Notes: generated by a model from the sequence alone, not told the origin. A stretch of DNA of 64,000 nt from Valencia hispanica (GCA_963556495.2 OY747713.1:49566224-49630223), one strand, 5' to 3'; shown: positions 31,916-41,424, counted from the first letter of the stretch. Translations and numbers: made by a program.

Positions 31916-33017
31916 TGACAGCGCAGCAGGAGTGATGGCAAAAATGAAAATGATAGCCACAATTTCAAACTTGTAGAGCTTTGCGGACACAGACACACAA
32001 CCAGCAGTCAACCCCCCCCCATCCCATCTCTGAACTGAGAGTAAAAATGAGAATCTGAATGAAAATATGTTGCACATAAGAATTATATCACACATATGTT
32101 CATATGTATTTATCTATTCAGATTATATAGAAATTACACTTATTGGTCAATTAATTGTGTGAAGTAGGAATACTGCAGCATCCCCTGCATAATGCTGCAC
32201 AATGGATGCTGGCGCTCATTGTAGATCACGCCACTGAAAGCATCTGGATGGGGGACCCGATGTAGATTCCTTAAAGCAGTCCTATTAGATCTATGTGCTG
32301 AACTGGAGTCGGTGTTGGATCTACTGACCGCTGGAACCGTGCACCCCGTCCCCCGCTCTTCTTATTTATATCAGGAACGCTGCTGCATCAACGCTGCGTC
32401 ACTTGCAGCTTTTCTGTTTGTTTGTGACCCCAAATCAATATTTTGCAAGGATGCAAGGTGAGTTAACATTTATACTGAAATTACTTATTTAAATGAAATG
32501 ATCATTAACTTAATGCAAGTTTTTAATAATATTTTTAACTTAGTTATTAATAGTGTATGAGATCTATTTAGTCTATGCATGAGATACATGATCAAGCTAA
32601 GTTAGTAAGGATAGATCACATATTTATATTAATATTTGTATTTACTCTAATTGTTAGTGATTGTACTACCATGTAGGATCTCCCAGTTAAAAAACTGTTC
32701 CCACAGCTATTGTAGATTTAACAGCTAATATGAATAATTTCGATCCTAGTCAATTCTCCAATGTATGAATTTTACTATTCATTTATTGAGGTCTGGGAAG
32801 GGATAAGTTGCACTTTTAGTAAGACACTTGTTTCTTTTTATACATTTTGTTTACTAGGTCACAATGGCTGCATGTCTGTCCTCCACAACAGCCAAACAAA
32901 GCAGAAAATGTAAGTACCTGTCTCCATCACTTAATGTAGAATTTTAATAGTATCATACTTTCATCCGATAGGCCACACCTGTGCAACTGCCATTCAATAT
33001 GTTAGTTTTTTTCTCCA
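31916..33017. other. Intron, nothing certain
   Basis: No clear gene. A candidate small exon with donor AATGTAAGTA lies at about 32880-32910, just upstream of the SGNH-like relic, and may belong to the same mobile element. Confidence 0.35.
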
Positions 33018-33470
33018 TAGCCATTTGGATCATTGGAGACAGCTATGTCTGACACAGTTCTGAGAGAGCTGAAGAAACCATCAGAGGAAACCTCGGCCTC
33101 CCAGACATCCGTATCTCCTGGTTTGGCGGGGGGGCTGAGGTGGAACGGCCTTCTCCCATTTTTTTCCCAACTCCCTGTGAGAAAGATCAGCTGTAGATGT
33201 CCTCATCATCAGCTGTGGCGGGAAATCACATGGGGGTGGTCAGCAGTATCCAGTTGGTGAACATGATGATGGAGGACCTGCACCAGCTTTACCTTCTCCA
33301 CCCTCAGATGTCCATCATCTTCTCCTCCATCACCCAAAGGCGTCGATAGAGGGCAGGTGTAAACCCGGCAAAAATAGAAAAGGCCAGCAGGTTTGTCAAC
33401 AGTGTTATGGCTTCTCTTATTCCTAGTTTAAATGATGCCATCTTTACGCATCCTCACATTAGACATGACA
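33018..33470 (+). pseudogene. Degraded SGNH-hydrolase-like sequence
   Basis: Starting after a good acceptor (TTTTTTTCTCCATAG), the frames read HLDHWRQ/WIIGDSYV, then LGLPDIRISWFGGGAEVE, VDVLIISCGGKSHGGG and, later, HLYLLHPQMSIIFSSITQRR in a different frame. GDS and the CGG-N-like block resemble SGNH hydrolase blocks I and III, as carried by some teleost mobile-element proteins. The expected Asn of block III is Lys, and several stops and shifts interrupt the frame. It is unrelated to thsd7a and is probably an element relic. Confidence 0.5.
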
Positions 33471-34287
33471 GTCCTTTTGAACAATTGATGTTAAAGCAAA
33501 AAGTATATAGCCCTGTTTGTTATGTTTAATGTGTTGTTGATGTAGTTTTTTTATTTCAACAATTACATCTGTTGCCATAACACTGCTGACAACTCTGCCC
33601 CCCCACCCCCATTTTACTGTACATAAATCTCTTGCTTTCTGGCCCCCCTTTGTTTTTTTTATCTGTCCTTTTCTTTAATAGAATCTTGTTTGTGGAAACA
33701 ATATCTGTGTGGAAGAAAAACAAACTTTATTGATTTGTTTTTTATTTAATCAAAAACAGAAAATGGACAGCACCTAAGGATATGAAAGAAGTGGCATTAA
33801 AGGTGATGCACATATGTTGTTAAGTACTTCTCCTTATGATCTTCCTGTAGTTTTAGGCGACTGATATAATTTGTAAGGAAAAAAACATTTTCTATTAAAC
33901 ACAAATTAAAATTTCAACATTGCATTCAACATTAGTTGGAAACCAACTCACCACAAGACAAACGTGCTGTAAACAAATGAGCACACAGACATAACACGTA
34001 TGGGTGTATGTATAAAAGTACAACAATGAAGGTGAATCCCATATGACAGCATATCATAAATGGTTAATGCCTTAACTGACAGCTCTTATAAATTTTTAAA
34101 AAAGTAGAAAATCTCTGACAACAAAATTTGAAATGTATCTGGAGTTAGTTGGGAAAAAAATGATTTTTTTTTTTAAACAAATGGGCCTCTAAGATAAGTC
34201 TGCTTGGTCGACAATGGGTTGAAATGATCACATTTATCTACTTTATATGTTAAAACCATCAAAATAACGTGTTTGTACACACACATC
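33471..34287. other. Intron with an old repeat at 34185-34255
   Basis: GCTTGGTCGACAATGGGTTG, then AAATGATCACATTTATCTAC (34201-34245), recurs in diverged form at 55745-55795. The repeat family is unknown to me. No gene is seen. Confidence 0.45.
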
Positions 34288-34351
34288 ATATATATATATA
34301 TATATATATATAAATATATACACTTTCTCATTCAATTGAATGAGAAAGTGT
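34288..34351. repeat. AT microsatellite followed by a perfect 32-bp palindrome
   Basis: An AT run (about 34288-34319) is followed by a perfect palindrome at 34320-34351 whose left half is ACACTTTCTCATTCAA. Similar sequence is common near Tc1-type inverted-repeat ends in fish, but no transposase is nearby. Confidence 0.7.
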
Positions 34352-34386
34352 GTCTGTACAAGTTGACGGTTTAGATGATAATGAAG

Positions 34387-35103
34387 CTAATATTTTTGAT
34401 AATTCTGACACTTGACTGAATCAAAACAGTCCAAACACAAATGAGGTTCTACAATTCTCTCCGATGCTGCTTCACTTACTGAGAAATAGGTAATCATGTT
34501 TGGGAGGATGCCAATGATTTTATTTTTAATTAGAATTTTTTTATTTATGAAGAATCCCATAAAGTAACCACTAGTAAGAGCTGGGGGAATAGTTGGCTCA
34601 ACAGAGCTATGACTTTGTGTAAGTTTGGCAACTGTACTAAAAAGAAACCTTGGATTGTTCTTATTCGCCTCTATTAATGTTGAAAAATATGCTGTTCTAG
34701 CTTGTTGAGGGGTCTTGTTAAACAACAGTAGACTGTTTTTCCAGGTTAAATAGGAATCTTCTAAGTGTGTAGAGCGCCCTTTTCTCTCCCATTTCCTAGT
34801 ATTCTGCTTTAAAGTACTCAGCTCTTCATTAAACCAGGGAGTTAGCCTCCTATGGCTAATTAGTTTCTTGTTTAAGGGGGCAACACTATCTAATGCCAAA
34901 CACAACGAGGAAGTAAGGCTATGAACCAGACCATTAATTTCTGAAGGGTTAGAGATGGAATTGCTGCCCTCCACTGTGTTTCTCTGAGACATTGAGGAAA
35001 GTAAGAATGGAACAGATTCTTTAAAACTTATTACAGCATTGCCTGATAAAGCTGTACTATAATGACATTTTCTTTCAGGTTTTAGATAGTCAGTTAAATT
35101 CAA
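34387..35103 (-). pseudogene. L2-type LINE linker ORF
   Basis: A 238-residue open frame of the segment between endonuclease and RT in LINE ORF2. It carries SVAPLNKKLISHRRLTPWFN, ARTAYFSTLIEANKNNPRFL and, near the end, SEAASERIVEPHLCLDC. No catalytic domain is included. It has no start of its own; the frame is open by chance of preservation. Confidence 0.7.
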
Positions 35104-35298
35104 AAGTTATGAAAAAGTGGTCAGACAAAACCAGGTCATCTGGATGGACTGTTATTTTGGTTCTGTTGGAGGACGGCTAGTGAGTTTTGTCCTTGTTGGC
35201 TCTGCGCTGGCTAATGGGCCTCGGCTATCTGCTGGTTTTTCAACAGCGCACAGCCGGGCCTCTAATTCCAATATCCTCGCCTCCAAAGCTACAAAAAT

Positions 35299-35424
35299 CC
35301 ATTTATCCATTTTCTGTACCCGTCATTCCTATGCAGGGTTGCGGGAGGGCTGGTGACTATCTCCAGCTGTCATGGGGCGAGAAGCAGAGTACACCCTGGA
35401 CAGGTCGCAAGTCCATCGCAGGGC
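35299..35424 (-). mobile_element. 3' fragment of a SINE, 12-bp target duplication
   Basis: The 126-bp piece, read on the minus strand, has GACAGCTGGAGATAGTCACC, CCTGCATAGGAATGACGGG and ends AGAAAATGGATAAATGG. AGCTACAAAAAT at 35287-35298 and at 35426-35436 (GCTACAAAAAT) flanks it. Its GGAT-type end resembles that of Rex3 in this window. Confidence 0.7.
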
Positions 35425-35858
35425 AGCTACAAAAATGTTACATTTATTATAGTTACCATTAACACTAAAGAGGAGGGGAAGTAACTAAACATCTGACACA
35501 GAGAGCAAGAGAGAGGAGAAGATTTAGGCCGAGATTGAGAGGCAGAAGGAGAGAGAAGAGTAGTCATAGCCGCAATGAAGCTAAGCTAACTAAGCTCGTG
35601 AGACCTTACCACGGCAAGAAAAACCGCGTGAAACACAAATAGTTCCCATAATGTAAAGTACATCACCAGAAAATATGTGTTTTAGTCTGCTTGTCTGTTA
35701 AAATAACTTTTTAACAGAAAGGCCTCAGCACAGAGAAAACTAGATAAATTCAAGAGAGTCTCAACACCAAACAGCTCCACGGAGTGCAACAGCGACAACA
35801 GGAAATTACGCAATACGGCTTTCCCAATCCACACACACACCTGTCAGCAATGACTGGT

Positions 35859-37516
35859 CCATCCATCCATTTTCTTCCGCTTATCCGGGGTCGGGTCGCG
35901 GGGGCAGCAGCCTAAGCAAAGAGACCCAGACTTCCCTCTCCCCAGCCACTTGTTCCAGCTCCTCGGGAGGAACCCCAAGGCGCTCCCAGGCCAGCCGAGA
36001 AACATAGTCCCTCCAGCGTGTCGTGGGCCTTCCCCTGGGCCTCCTCCCGGTGGGACGTGCCTGAAACACCTCACCAGGGAGGCGTCCAGGAGGCATCCTG
36101 ACCAGATGCCCGAGCCACCTCAACTGACTCCTCTCGATGTGGAGAAGCAGCGGCTCTACTCTGAGCCCCCTCCGGATGACTGAGCTTCTCACCCTATCTC
36201 TAAGGGAGAGCCCAGACACTCTGCGGAGGAAACTCATTTCAGCCGCTTGTATCCGTGATCTCGTTCTTTCGGTCACCACCCAGAGTTCGTGACCATAGAT
36301 GAGGGTAGGAACGTAGATCGACCGGTAAATCGAGAGCTTCGCCTTTTGGCTCAGCTCTCTCTTTACCACGACAGACCGGTAGAGCGCCCGCATAACTGCA
36401 GATGCCCCACCAATCCGTCTATCGATCTCCCGCTCCATTTTTCCCTCATTCGTGAACAAGACCCCCAGATACTTAAACTCCTCCACTTGGGGAAGGACCC
36501 CATCCCTGACCCGGAGGAGGCACCCCACCCTTTTCCGGCTCAAGACCATGGCCTCGGATTTGGAGGTGCTGATTCTCATCCCAGCCGCTTCACACTCGGC
36601 TGCGAACAGCTCCAGCGAAAGCTGTAGATCACGCTCCGATGAAGCCAACAGGACCACATCATCTGCAAAAAGCAGAGACCCGATCCTGAGGCCACCAAAA
36701 CGGATCCCCGCAACGCCTTGGCTGCGCCTAGAAATCCTGTCCATAAAAGTTAGGAACAGGATCGGTGACAAAGGGCAACCTTGGCGGAGTCCAACTCTCA
36801 CCGGAAACAACCCCGACTTACTGCCGGCAATGCGAACCAAACTCTGGCACCGGTCGTACAGGGACCTAACAGCCCGTATCAAGGGGCCCGGTACCCCATA
36901 CTCCCGGAGCACCCCCCACAGGGCCCCCCGAGGGACACGGTCGAACGCCTTCTCCAAGTCCACAAAACACATGTAGACCGGTTGGGCGAACTCCCACGCA
37001 CCCTCCAGGACCCTGCTGAGGGTGTAGAGCTGGTCCAGTGTTCCACGGCCAGGACGAAAACCGCATTGTTCCTCCTGGATCCGAGGTTCGACTATCCGTC
37101 GGACCCTCCTCTCCAGAACCCCTGAATAGACCTTACCAGGGAGGCTCAGAAGTGTGATCCCCCTGTAGTTGGAACACACCCTGTGGTCCCCCTTTTTAAA
37201 CAGGGGGACCACCACCCCGGTCTGCCAATCCAAGGGAACTGCCCCCGATGTCCACGCAATATTGCAGAGCCGCGTTAACCAACACAGCCCCACAACATCC
37301 AGAGCCTTGAGGAACTCCGGTCGAATCTCATCCACCCCCGGAGCCTTGCCACCGAGGAGCTTTTTAACGACCTCGGTGACCTCGGCACCAGAGATTGGAG
37401 AGCCCGACCCCAAGTCCCCAAACCCTGCTTCCAGATTGGAAGGCGTGCCGGTGGGATTGAGGAGGTCTTCGAAGTATTCCATCCACCGACCCAAAACGTC
37501 CCGCGTCGATGGTCCC
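35859..37516 (-). mobile_element. Rex3-type RTE LINE, 5'-truncated, 12-bp target duplication
   Basis: A 1658-bp copy on the minus strand ending in CCCGGATAAGCGGAAGAAAA and GGAT repeats. GCAATGACTGGT at 35847-35858 and 37517-37528 is a perfect target duplication. It is truncated just before the RT. A second, longer copy is at 58070-60164. The intact duplication and open frame point to a fairly recent insertion. Confidence 0.9.
35881..37494 (-). CDS. Rex3 reverse transcriptase, open frame (N-truncated)
   Basis: The 537-residue frame covers the whole RT and C-terminal part of an RTE-clade LINE protein, which copies element RNA onto nicked target DNA. Blocks in order: GGKAPGVDEIRPEFL, VVVPLFKKGDHRVCSNYRGI, EEQCGFRPGRGTLDQLYTLS, MCFVDLEKAFDRVPRG, VGLRQGCPLSPILF and SLLFADDVVLLASS (both catalytic aspartates kept). 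The C-terminal region has RSQLRWLGHLVRMPPGRLPG and ends LLRLLPPRPDPG. The endonuclease is absent because the copy is 5'-truncated; the listed Met is only the first in a frame open to the element edge. No promoter is evident, so expression is doubtful. Confidence 0.85.
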   Translation of the reverse strand: MGRWMEYFEDLLNPTGTPSNLEAGFGDLGSGSPISGAEVTEVVKKLLGGKAPGVDEIRPEFLKALDVVGLCWLTRLCNIAWTSGAVPLDWQTGVVVPLFKKGDHRVCSNYRGITLLSLPGKVYSGVLERRVRRIVEPRIQEEQCGFRPGRGTLDQLYTLSRVLEGAWEFAQPVYMCFVDLEKAFDRVPRGALWGVLREYGVPGPLIRAVRSLYDRCQSLVRIAGSKSGLFPVRVGLRQGCPLSPILFLTFMDRISRRSQGVAGIRFGGLRIGSLLFADDVVLLASSERDLQLSLELFAAECEAAGMRISTSKSEAMVLSRKRVGCLLRVRDGVLPQVEEFKYLGVLFTNEGKMEREIDRRIGGASAVMRALYRSVVVKRELSQKAKLSIYRSIYVPTLIYGHELWVVTERTRSRIQAAEMSFLRRVSGLSLRDRVRSSVIRRGLRVEPLLLHIERSQLRWLGHLVRMPPGRLPGEVFQARPTGRRPRGRPTTRWRDYVSRLAWERLGVPPEELEQVAGEREVWVSLLRLLPPRPDPG

Positions 37517-37528
37517 GCAATGACTGGT

Positions 37529-37580
37529 GATTTTTGCTATTCTATCTTGGGGGTTGTCAGTATGGATATAACCTGGTGTT
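37529..37580 (-). mobile_element. L2-type endonuclease scrap
   Basis: CTATCTTGGGGGTTGTCAGT, then TATGGAT, matches the endonuclease region at 52038-52066. It continues the LINE sequence beyond the Rex3 insertion for only about 50 bases. Confidence 0.5.
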
Positions 37581-38052
37581 TATAGAAGATCGCAGAAAGA
37601 AAATCTTTGTTGGGTGAAACCATCAGAAATCCTACTTACAGTTTGCCAGAAACAAATTGGGGGACACAGCAAATATACACAGCGAACTTTCAGACCTAAA
37701 AGCAAAACACTATGTGATAGAGCCCTAATGCCCCTTTTTCACTATTGTCGGCTCGGCCTTGGCCATGTCAGGTCAGCCCGGCCGAGCATGGTCTGGTTGT
37801 GTTTCCATCGCCATCTCAGGAATGCAGCTGTGGGAAAGGACATAGGCGGGCTCAGCGTAGTAAAATTCCAGTAGAAATCAGTCATCATTCACCGTTTTCC
37901 AACATTACAGGTGCCGATGCTGGAGCTGTTATCTAGCCCACTCTCTCTCCCATTCCTTGCCGGCCTTTCACCATAAATGCCGTCTATTTCTGCAAAGCAC
38001 TTCCAGTGCCTGTGGTCTGCCCAAATCCGGGCGTTGTGGTTCATTGTGGTAT

Positions 38053-38132
38053 TGTCACGAGGTGTGTGGAGAATGGACCCAAACGCACTCGCTGAAGGAA
38101 GGTGCAGGATGTTTATTATAGTGAGGAGGTCG

Positions 38133-38163
<31 letters not shown>

Positions 38164-38367
38164 GATGGCAGGAACGGAAACACTGGACATCGGGCAGGGA
38201 AGGAAGACAGCAGGAAGACGACACACCATGGGGATTGACAATTACTAATGATCCGGCCGGGAGTGAAAGGAAGTGAGGGGTCTTAAAGGCAGGAGGTGAG
38301 TGGGATCAGGTGTGGTTGATGAGACAGACAGGTGAAGACAATGAGGCAGGAATAGGGCAGCGTGACA
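38053..38367 (-). repeat. 3' LTR of the short LTR element
   Basis: In sense (minus) direction it holds TTTAAGACC, then, 29 bases later, GGCCGGATCATT (38247-38258), then AATAAA near the end. These fit promoter, transcript start and polyadenylation signal. The GAT tract at 38134-38160 has nine units. Confidence 0.85.
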
Positions 38368-39004
38368 GGACCCCCCCCCCTTTAAAGGTGGATTCCAGAC
38401 GCCGTGGAGAGAGTGAAAAAGAAAGGGAGGAGAAAAAAACAAGCACCCTTGCCAGGGTGGGTGGAAGGGGCCCATGGAAGGAGGGCCCGAGTCTCTTTGG
38501 GTACGCCACTGGAAGTCTGGCGGACGGCCCCTGGCTGGACGGAGGTCTGGCGGACGGCCCCGGTGGCGGTTCTGGAGGCTCGGACGCCTGCTGAGACGAA
38601 GGTTCTGGAGGCTTCAGTGACGGGGACGGGTCCTCCCTGACCCTCCCTGGGAGCTTCAGCGACGGGGACGGGTCCTCCCTGACCCTCCCCGGGAGCTCCA
38701 GCGACGCATGGGGAAATGTCCATCGCTGGAGAGCCGCCGCTGTGACCACCAGAAACACGGCAGCCACAACAACGGCGAGCTCTGGAGCTGGAACGGGCTC
38801 TGGAGCTGGAACGGCCTCGCGGACCGGTGCTGGAACGGCCTCGCGGACCGGTGCTGGAACGGGCTCACGGACCGGAGCTGGGACGGGCTCACGGACTGGA
38901 GCTGGCCCGGAAGCGGCCCCACCTCTGCGGCGTTGCTGTCTGCGGTGAGTCAGCAGAAGAGGCTCATGCCGTCGAGGACCAGTCCCCGGGGAACAGAACG
39001 CCAA
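38306..39004 (-). CDS. Proline-rich repeat ORF of the short LTR element
   Basis: The 232-residue frame overlaps the end of the gag-like ORF in another frame. It has about five units of PVREPVPA (or PVREAVPA), two units of LPGRVREDPSPSLKL, and long Pro/Ser-rich stretches (SEPPEPPPGPSARPPSSQGP). It runs through the polypurine tract into the LTR, so its natural end is uncertain. It may be the C-terminal part of the gag-like protein, reached by frameshift or separated by a mutation. No known domain. Confidence 0.4.
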   Translation of the reverse strand: MAFCSPGTGPRRHEPLLLTHRRQQRRRGGAASGPAPVREPVPAPVREPVPAPVREAVPAPVREAVPAPEPVPAPELAVVVAAVFLVVTAAALQRWTFPHASLELPGRVREDPSPSLKLPGRVREDPSPSLKPPEPSSQQASEPPEPPPGPSARPPSSQGPSARLPVAYPKRLGPSFHGPLPPTLARVLVFFSSLSFSLSPRRLESTFKGGGVLSRCPIPASLSSPVCLINHT

Positions 39005-39342
39005 CCTTGTGCCGACGAATGCGGATGGTGAAGGTGCGGCGCTCCGCTCCCGGAAACAGTCCCGGCGGCGCAGCAGGACCTACGCCGGCGGACAGATGGT
39101 GGAGACGGAGAGGGCGGACCGATGATCCGATCCAACGCCTCCCTGCGAACCCTCTCCGCCTCGCTCCGCAGCGCGGCGAGATCCAGAGCAGAGAACACCC
39201 TCTTGAAGTGAGGGAGCACTCCAAGGATTTCCTCAGCTCCGGAGACCCACACAGGAAGGTGAGGAGAGGCAGCGAGTCTGGCCAGGTTGGCCCAGACGTC
39301 ATGGCGGAGGGCGGCGATCTCCCAGGCGAGTGCTGGGTCCAT
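38950..39342 (-). CDS. Gag-like ORF of the short LTR element
   Basis: The 130-residue frame starts seven bases after the primer site (MDPALAWEIAALRHDVWANL). It continues with an Ala- and Leu-rich, probably helical region (HFKRVFSALDLAALRSEAER) and RRRR near residue 95. The start and leader closely match those of the element at 24495. It looks like the N-terminal part of a gag protein, with no CCHC motif, protease or polymerase. The frame ends in the region where a second ORF overlaps in another frame, so it may be shifted. Confidence 0.55.
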   Translation of the reverse strand: MDPALAWEIAALRHDVWANLARLAASPHLPVWVSGAEEILGVLPHFKRVFSALDLAALRSEAERVRREALDRIIGPPSPSPPSVRRRRSCCAAGTVSGSGAPHLHHPHSSAQGWRSVPRGLVLDGMSLFC

Positions 39343-39348
39343 GTTTAG

Positions 39349-39361
39349 GGCCGGATCATTC
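39349..39361 (-). promoter_or_regulatory. Self-priming primer-binding site
   Basis: GAATGATCCGGCC on the minus strand directly follows the 5' LTR. Its 12-base core AATGATCCGGCC is perfectly complementary to GGCCGGATCATT of the 38053-38367 LTR at the predicted transcript 5' end. Tf1 of fission yeast and sushi-type fish elements prime in this way; no tRNA-type TGG is present. Confidence 0.75.
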
Positions 39362-39661
39362 TGTCACGAGGTGTGTGGAGAATGGACCCAAACGCACTCG
39401 CTGAAGGAAGGTGCAGGATGTTTATTATAGTGAGGAGGTCGTGATGATGATGATGAAGATGGCAGGAACGGAAACACTGGACATCGGGCAGGGAAGGAAG
39501 ACAGCAGGAAGACGACACACCATGGGGATTGACAATTGCTAATGATCTGGCCGGGAGTGAAAGGAAGTGAGGGGTCTTAAAGGCAGGAGGTGAGTGGGAT
39601 CAGGTGTGGTTGATGAGACAGACAGGTGAAGACAATGAGGCAGGAATAGGGCAGCGTGACA
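39362..39661 (-). repeat. 5' LTR of the short LTR element
   Basis: Same as the left LTR apart from four GAT units (39443-39454) and one C to T change in the start-site motif (GGCCAGATCATT in sense direction), plus one further substitution nearby. Confidence 0.85.
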
Positions 39662-40021
39662 GGTATTCGCACTTTAACTTTTTTTTTAGTTTCCACCAGC
39701 AATGGTTTGAACTCTGCTGGAAGCCACACGTCACCATACCAAGACATCACTTCACACTCACAACGCCAGGCCAATCAGTGGGTATCACTACGTAGGTAGG
39801 AGTGAGAGTGACATCACTTCATCAGATCAATCAGTCCATAGATGGGCATGTTGGGTCGCCTAAGCCCACTTCGGATTGAGTCGGAGGTAGTCCGACAAAA
39901 GGGCTCGGCTCGGCTCGGCCCAGACAAAGGTTGTGGAAATGCACTAAATACAGGCTGACTCCACCCAGACCGAGCCAGCCCTAGTGGAAAAGGAGCATAG
40001 CACTGCACGCTACCCTTATGG

Positions 40022-40770
40022 CAGTGTTTCTCAAACTATGGGGCGAGCCCCACTAGTGGGGCGCAGAGGTATTGCAGGTGGGGCGTGACATCAATGGGAT
40101 TTAAATAGTTTCCCCCACCTAGATTCTGTCATTGTGAATGTTTCACTGCACTGTAAATTAAATCAACCAGCTCCCCCCCTCTCACAAAATTTAACACACT
40201 CAAATAAATTAGCAATTGTGATCATCATTGTAAACAGAACCGGGACCTGGAACATCGGGCTGGGAGTTTGACGTTGGAATATATCGCAGCAGAACAAAAC
40301 AAGCTGAAGTAGCCGCATTATCAGAGATTCCATCTACAAAATGTACAAATATCTAAAAAGATCAGGGAACGTTTCAGAGTAAGAGAAGTCACACGGTCAA
40401 CCACGGAGGAAATACAGGGATGAGTATCTTGCTCTTTATTTATTTTATTATTTTTTATTTTGTACTTTTGAAAGCTTTTTAAATTTGATAAAACTACAAC
40501 TTTTATTTTCTCCAACTGTGAGCTGAAGTTCTACATGTAGCAACTACTGACAGCATATATTTCTGAGCCGGTTTTATACCATAGCCAACCCTTTTTTCCA
40601 ACTAATTTATACCCTTAAAAACTTGTAGACTAACTCGGCTATTTAAATAAATAAAACACTTTAAAAATCAGACGTGGTCACCATTCTGTTGGGGCGATAA
40701 AAGCATGGGGGGCTTGTGTATGCTCCTTTGTCCAAAGTGGGGAATGATAAAAAAAGTTTGAGAAACACTG
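40022..40770. mobile_element. hAT-type nonautonomous element, 8-bp target duplication
   Basis: Perfect 16-bp inverted ends (CAGTGTTTCTCAAACT at 40022-40037 and its complement at 40755-40770) are flanked by CCTTATGG at 40014-40021 and 40771-40778. The ends resemble those of Zaphod/Tip100-type hAT elements. The 749-bp body has no transposase frame. Confidence 0.9.
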
Positions 40771-40778
40771 CCTTATGG

Positions 40779-41424
40779 GAAGTTGCTCAGGGTTATTGGA
40801 AAAAGTTAAATACAGGAAAAAAAACTACTAGAAATAAATACTAGGAAAAAAACTGTTAGCTGCCAAAGATTTGAGACTGTGGTGGGCAGGGATGGACTGG
40901 GACATTAATTCAGGTTGGGAATTTGATACCATCCCATGTAACTACCACCCACTTAACGCAAAATTCCAAGACTAAGTTAGTTACTGATGTAAGAGTGTAA
41001 AACAAAAGCTAGAGTATACATGCGCCCACACAGCTTTTTTCTGTTTATTTTCCCTACAAAATAAATACTTCTCTTCTGGTGCAATAACCTGGATTCAAAT
41101 TACATGAACTGAAATTCTTTTTTTTCTTTTATTCTTGCAAAAAGGAGGACTTTACAATAGTAATATAATAAACCCACAAATCATCTAAAACAGGCAAACA
41201 ATCACTATATTTATAACAGAAAGATAGTGATAATGAGTGAGTAGTTCACATTATTAAAAGGAGGGAGAAAAGGCGACAGCAGAGGTCATCCTTACAGTGC
41301 TCTGATTGTAGGAAGGTAAGAAATGAGGACCAGTATGTATTTACTATGTCACTGTTGAGTTCAGGCTGTGTCTGTGTGATTCAATGTTATGTAATGATAT
41401 GTAATCTGAAAGTTTTTCCGTGTG
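40779..41424. other. Intron without recognised features
   Basis: Unassigned intron up to the L1 fragment. Confidence 0.4.

Larger units (their letters stand above)
34387..35846 (-). mobile_element. LINE fragment (5' UTR, ORF1 piece, linker), rearranged
   Basis: Reading leftward: 5' UTR-like sequence (35840-35455), a coiled-coil ORF1 piece (about 35440-35160 with LEARILELEARL), then the linker between endonuclease and RT (35103-34387 with RRLTPWFNEELSTLKQNTRK and NKNNPRFLFSTVAKLT). The endonuclease is missing between the last two. A 126-bp SINE piece (35299-35424) lies in the ORF1 part. The Rex3 copy at 35859 was inserted just upstream. Confidence 0.7.
38053..39661 (-). mobile_element. Complete short LTR retrotransposon of self-priming layout
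   Basis: LTRs at 38053-38367 (315 bp) and 39362-39661 (300 bp) start TGTCACGAGG and end GCGTGACA. GGTAT at 38048-38052 and 39662-39666 is the target duplication. By eye the LTRs differ by two substitutions and by nine against four GAT units (15 bp), so the insertion is young. The element reads on the minus strand: polypurine tract AAAGGGGGGGGGG lies beside the left LTR, and the primer site is next to the right LTR. It has only a short gag-like region and no pol, so it must depend on other elements. Confidence 0.92.
37730..40000. mobile_element. MITE with GGCTCGG-rich ends, split by an LTR element
   Basis: The left end (ATGCCCCTTTTTCACTATTG then GGCTCGG) is matched in reverse complement by the right end (ATGCTCCTTTTCCACTAGGG then GGCTCGG). 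Without the LTR element the unit is about 655 bp. No target duplication was certain and no transposase is encoded. Confidence 0.6.

Noticed and set aside
35950..37585. Plus-strand ORFs opposite the Rex3 RT
   Set aside because: They mirror the minus-strand RT codons; the same shadows appear opposite the other Rex3 copy.
38310..39348. Plus-strand ORFs of up to 173 codons in the LTR element
   Set aside because: Promoter, primer site and polypurine tract orientation all show that the sense strand is minus; these frames are complements of repeats.
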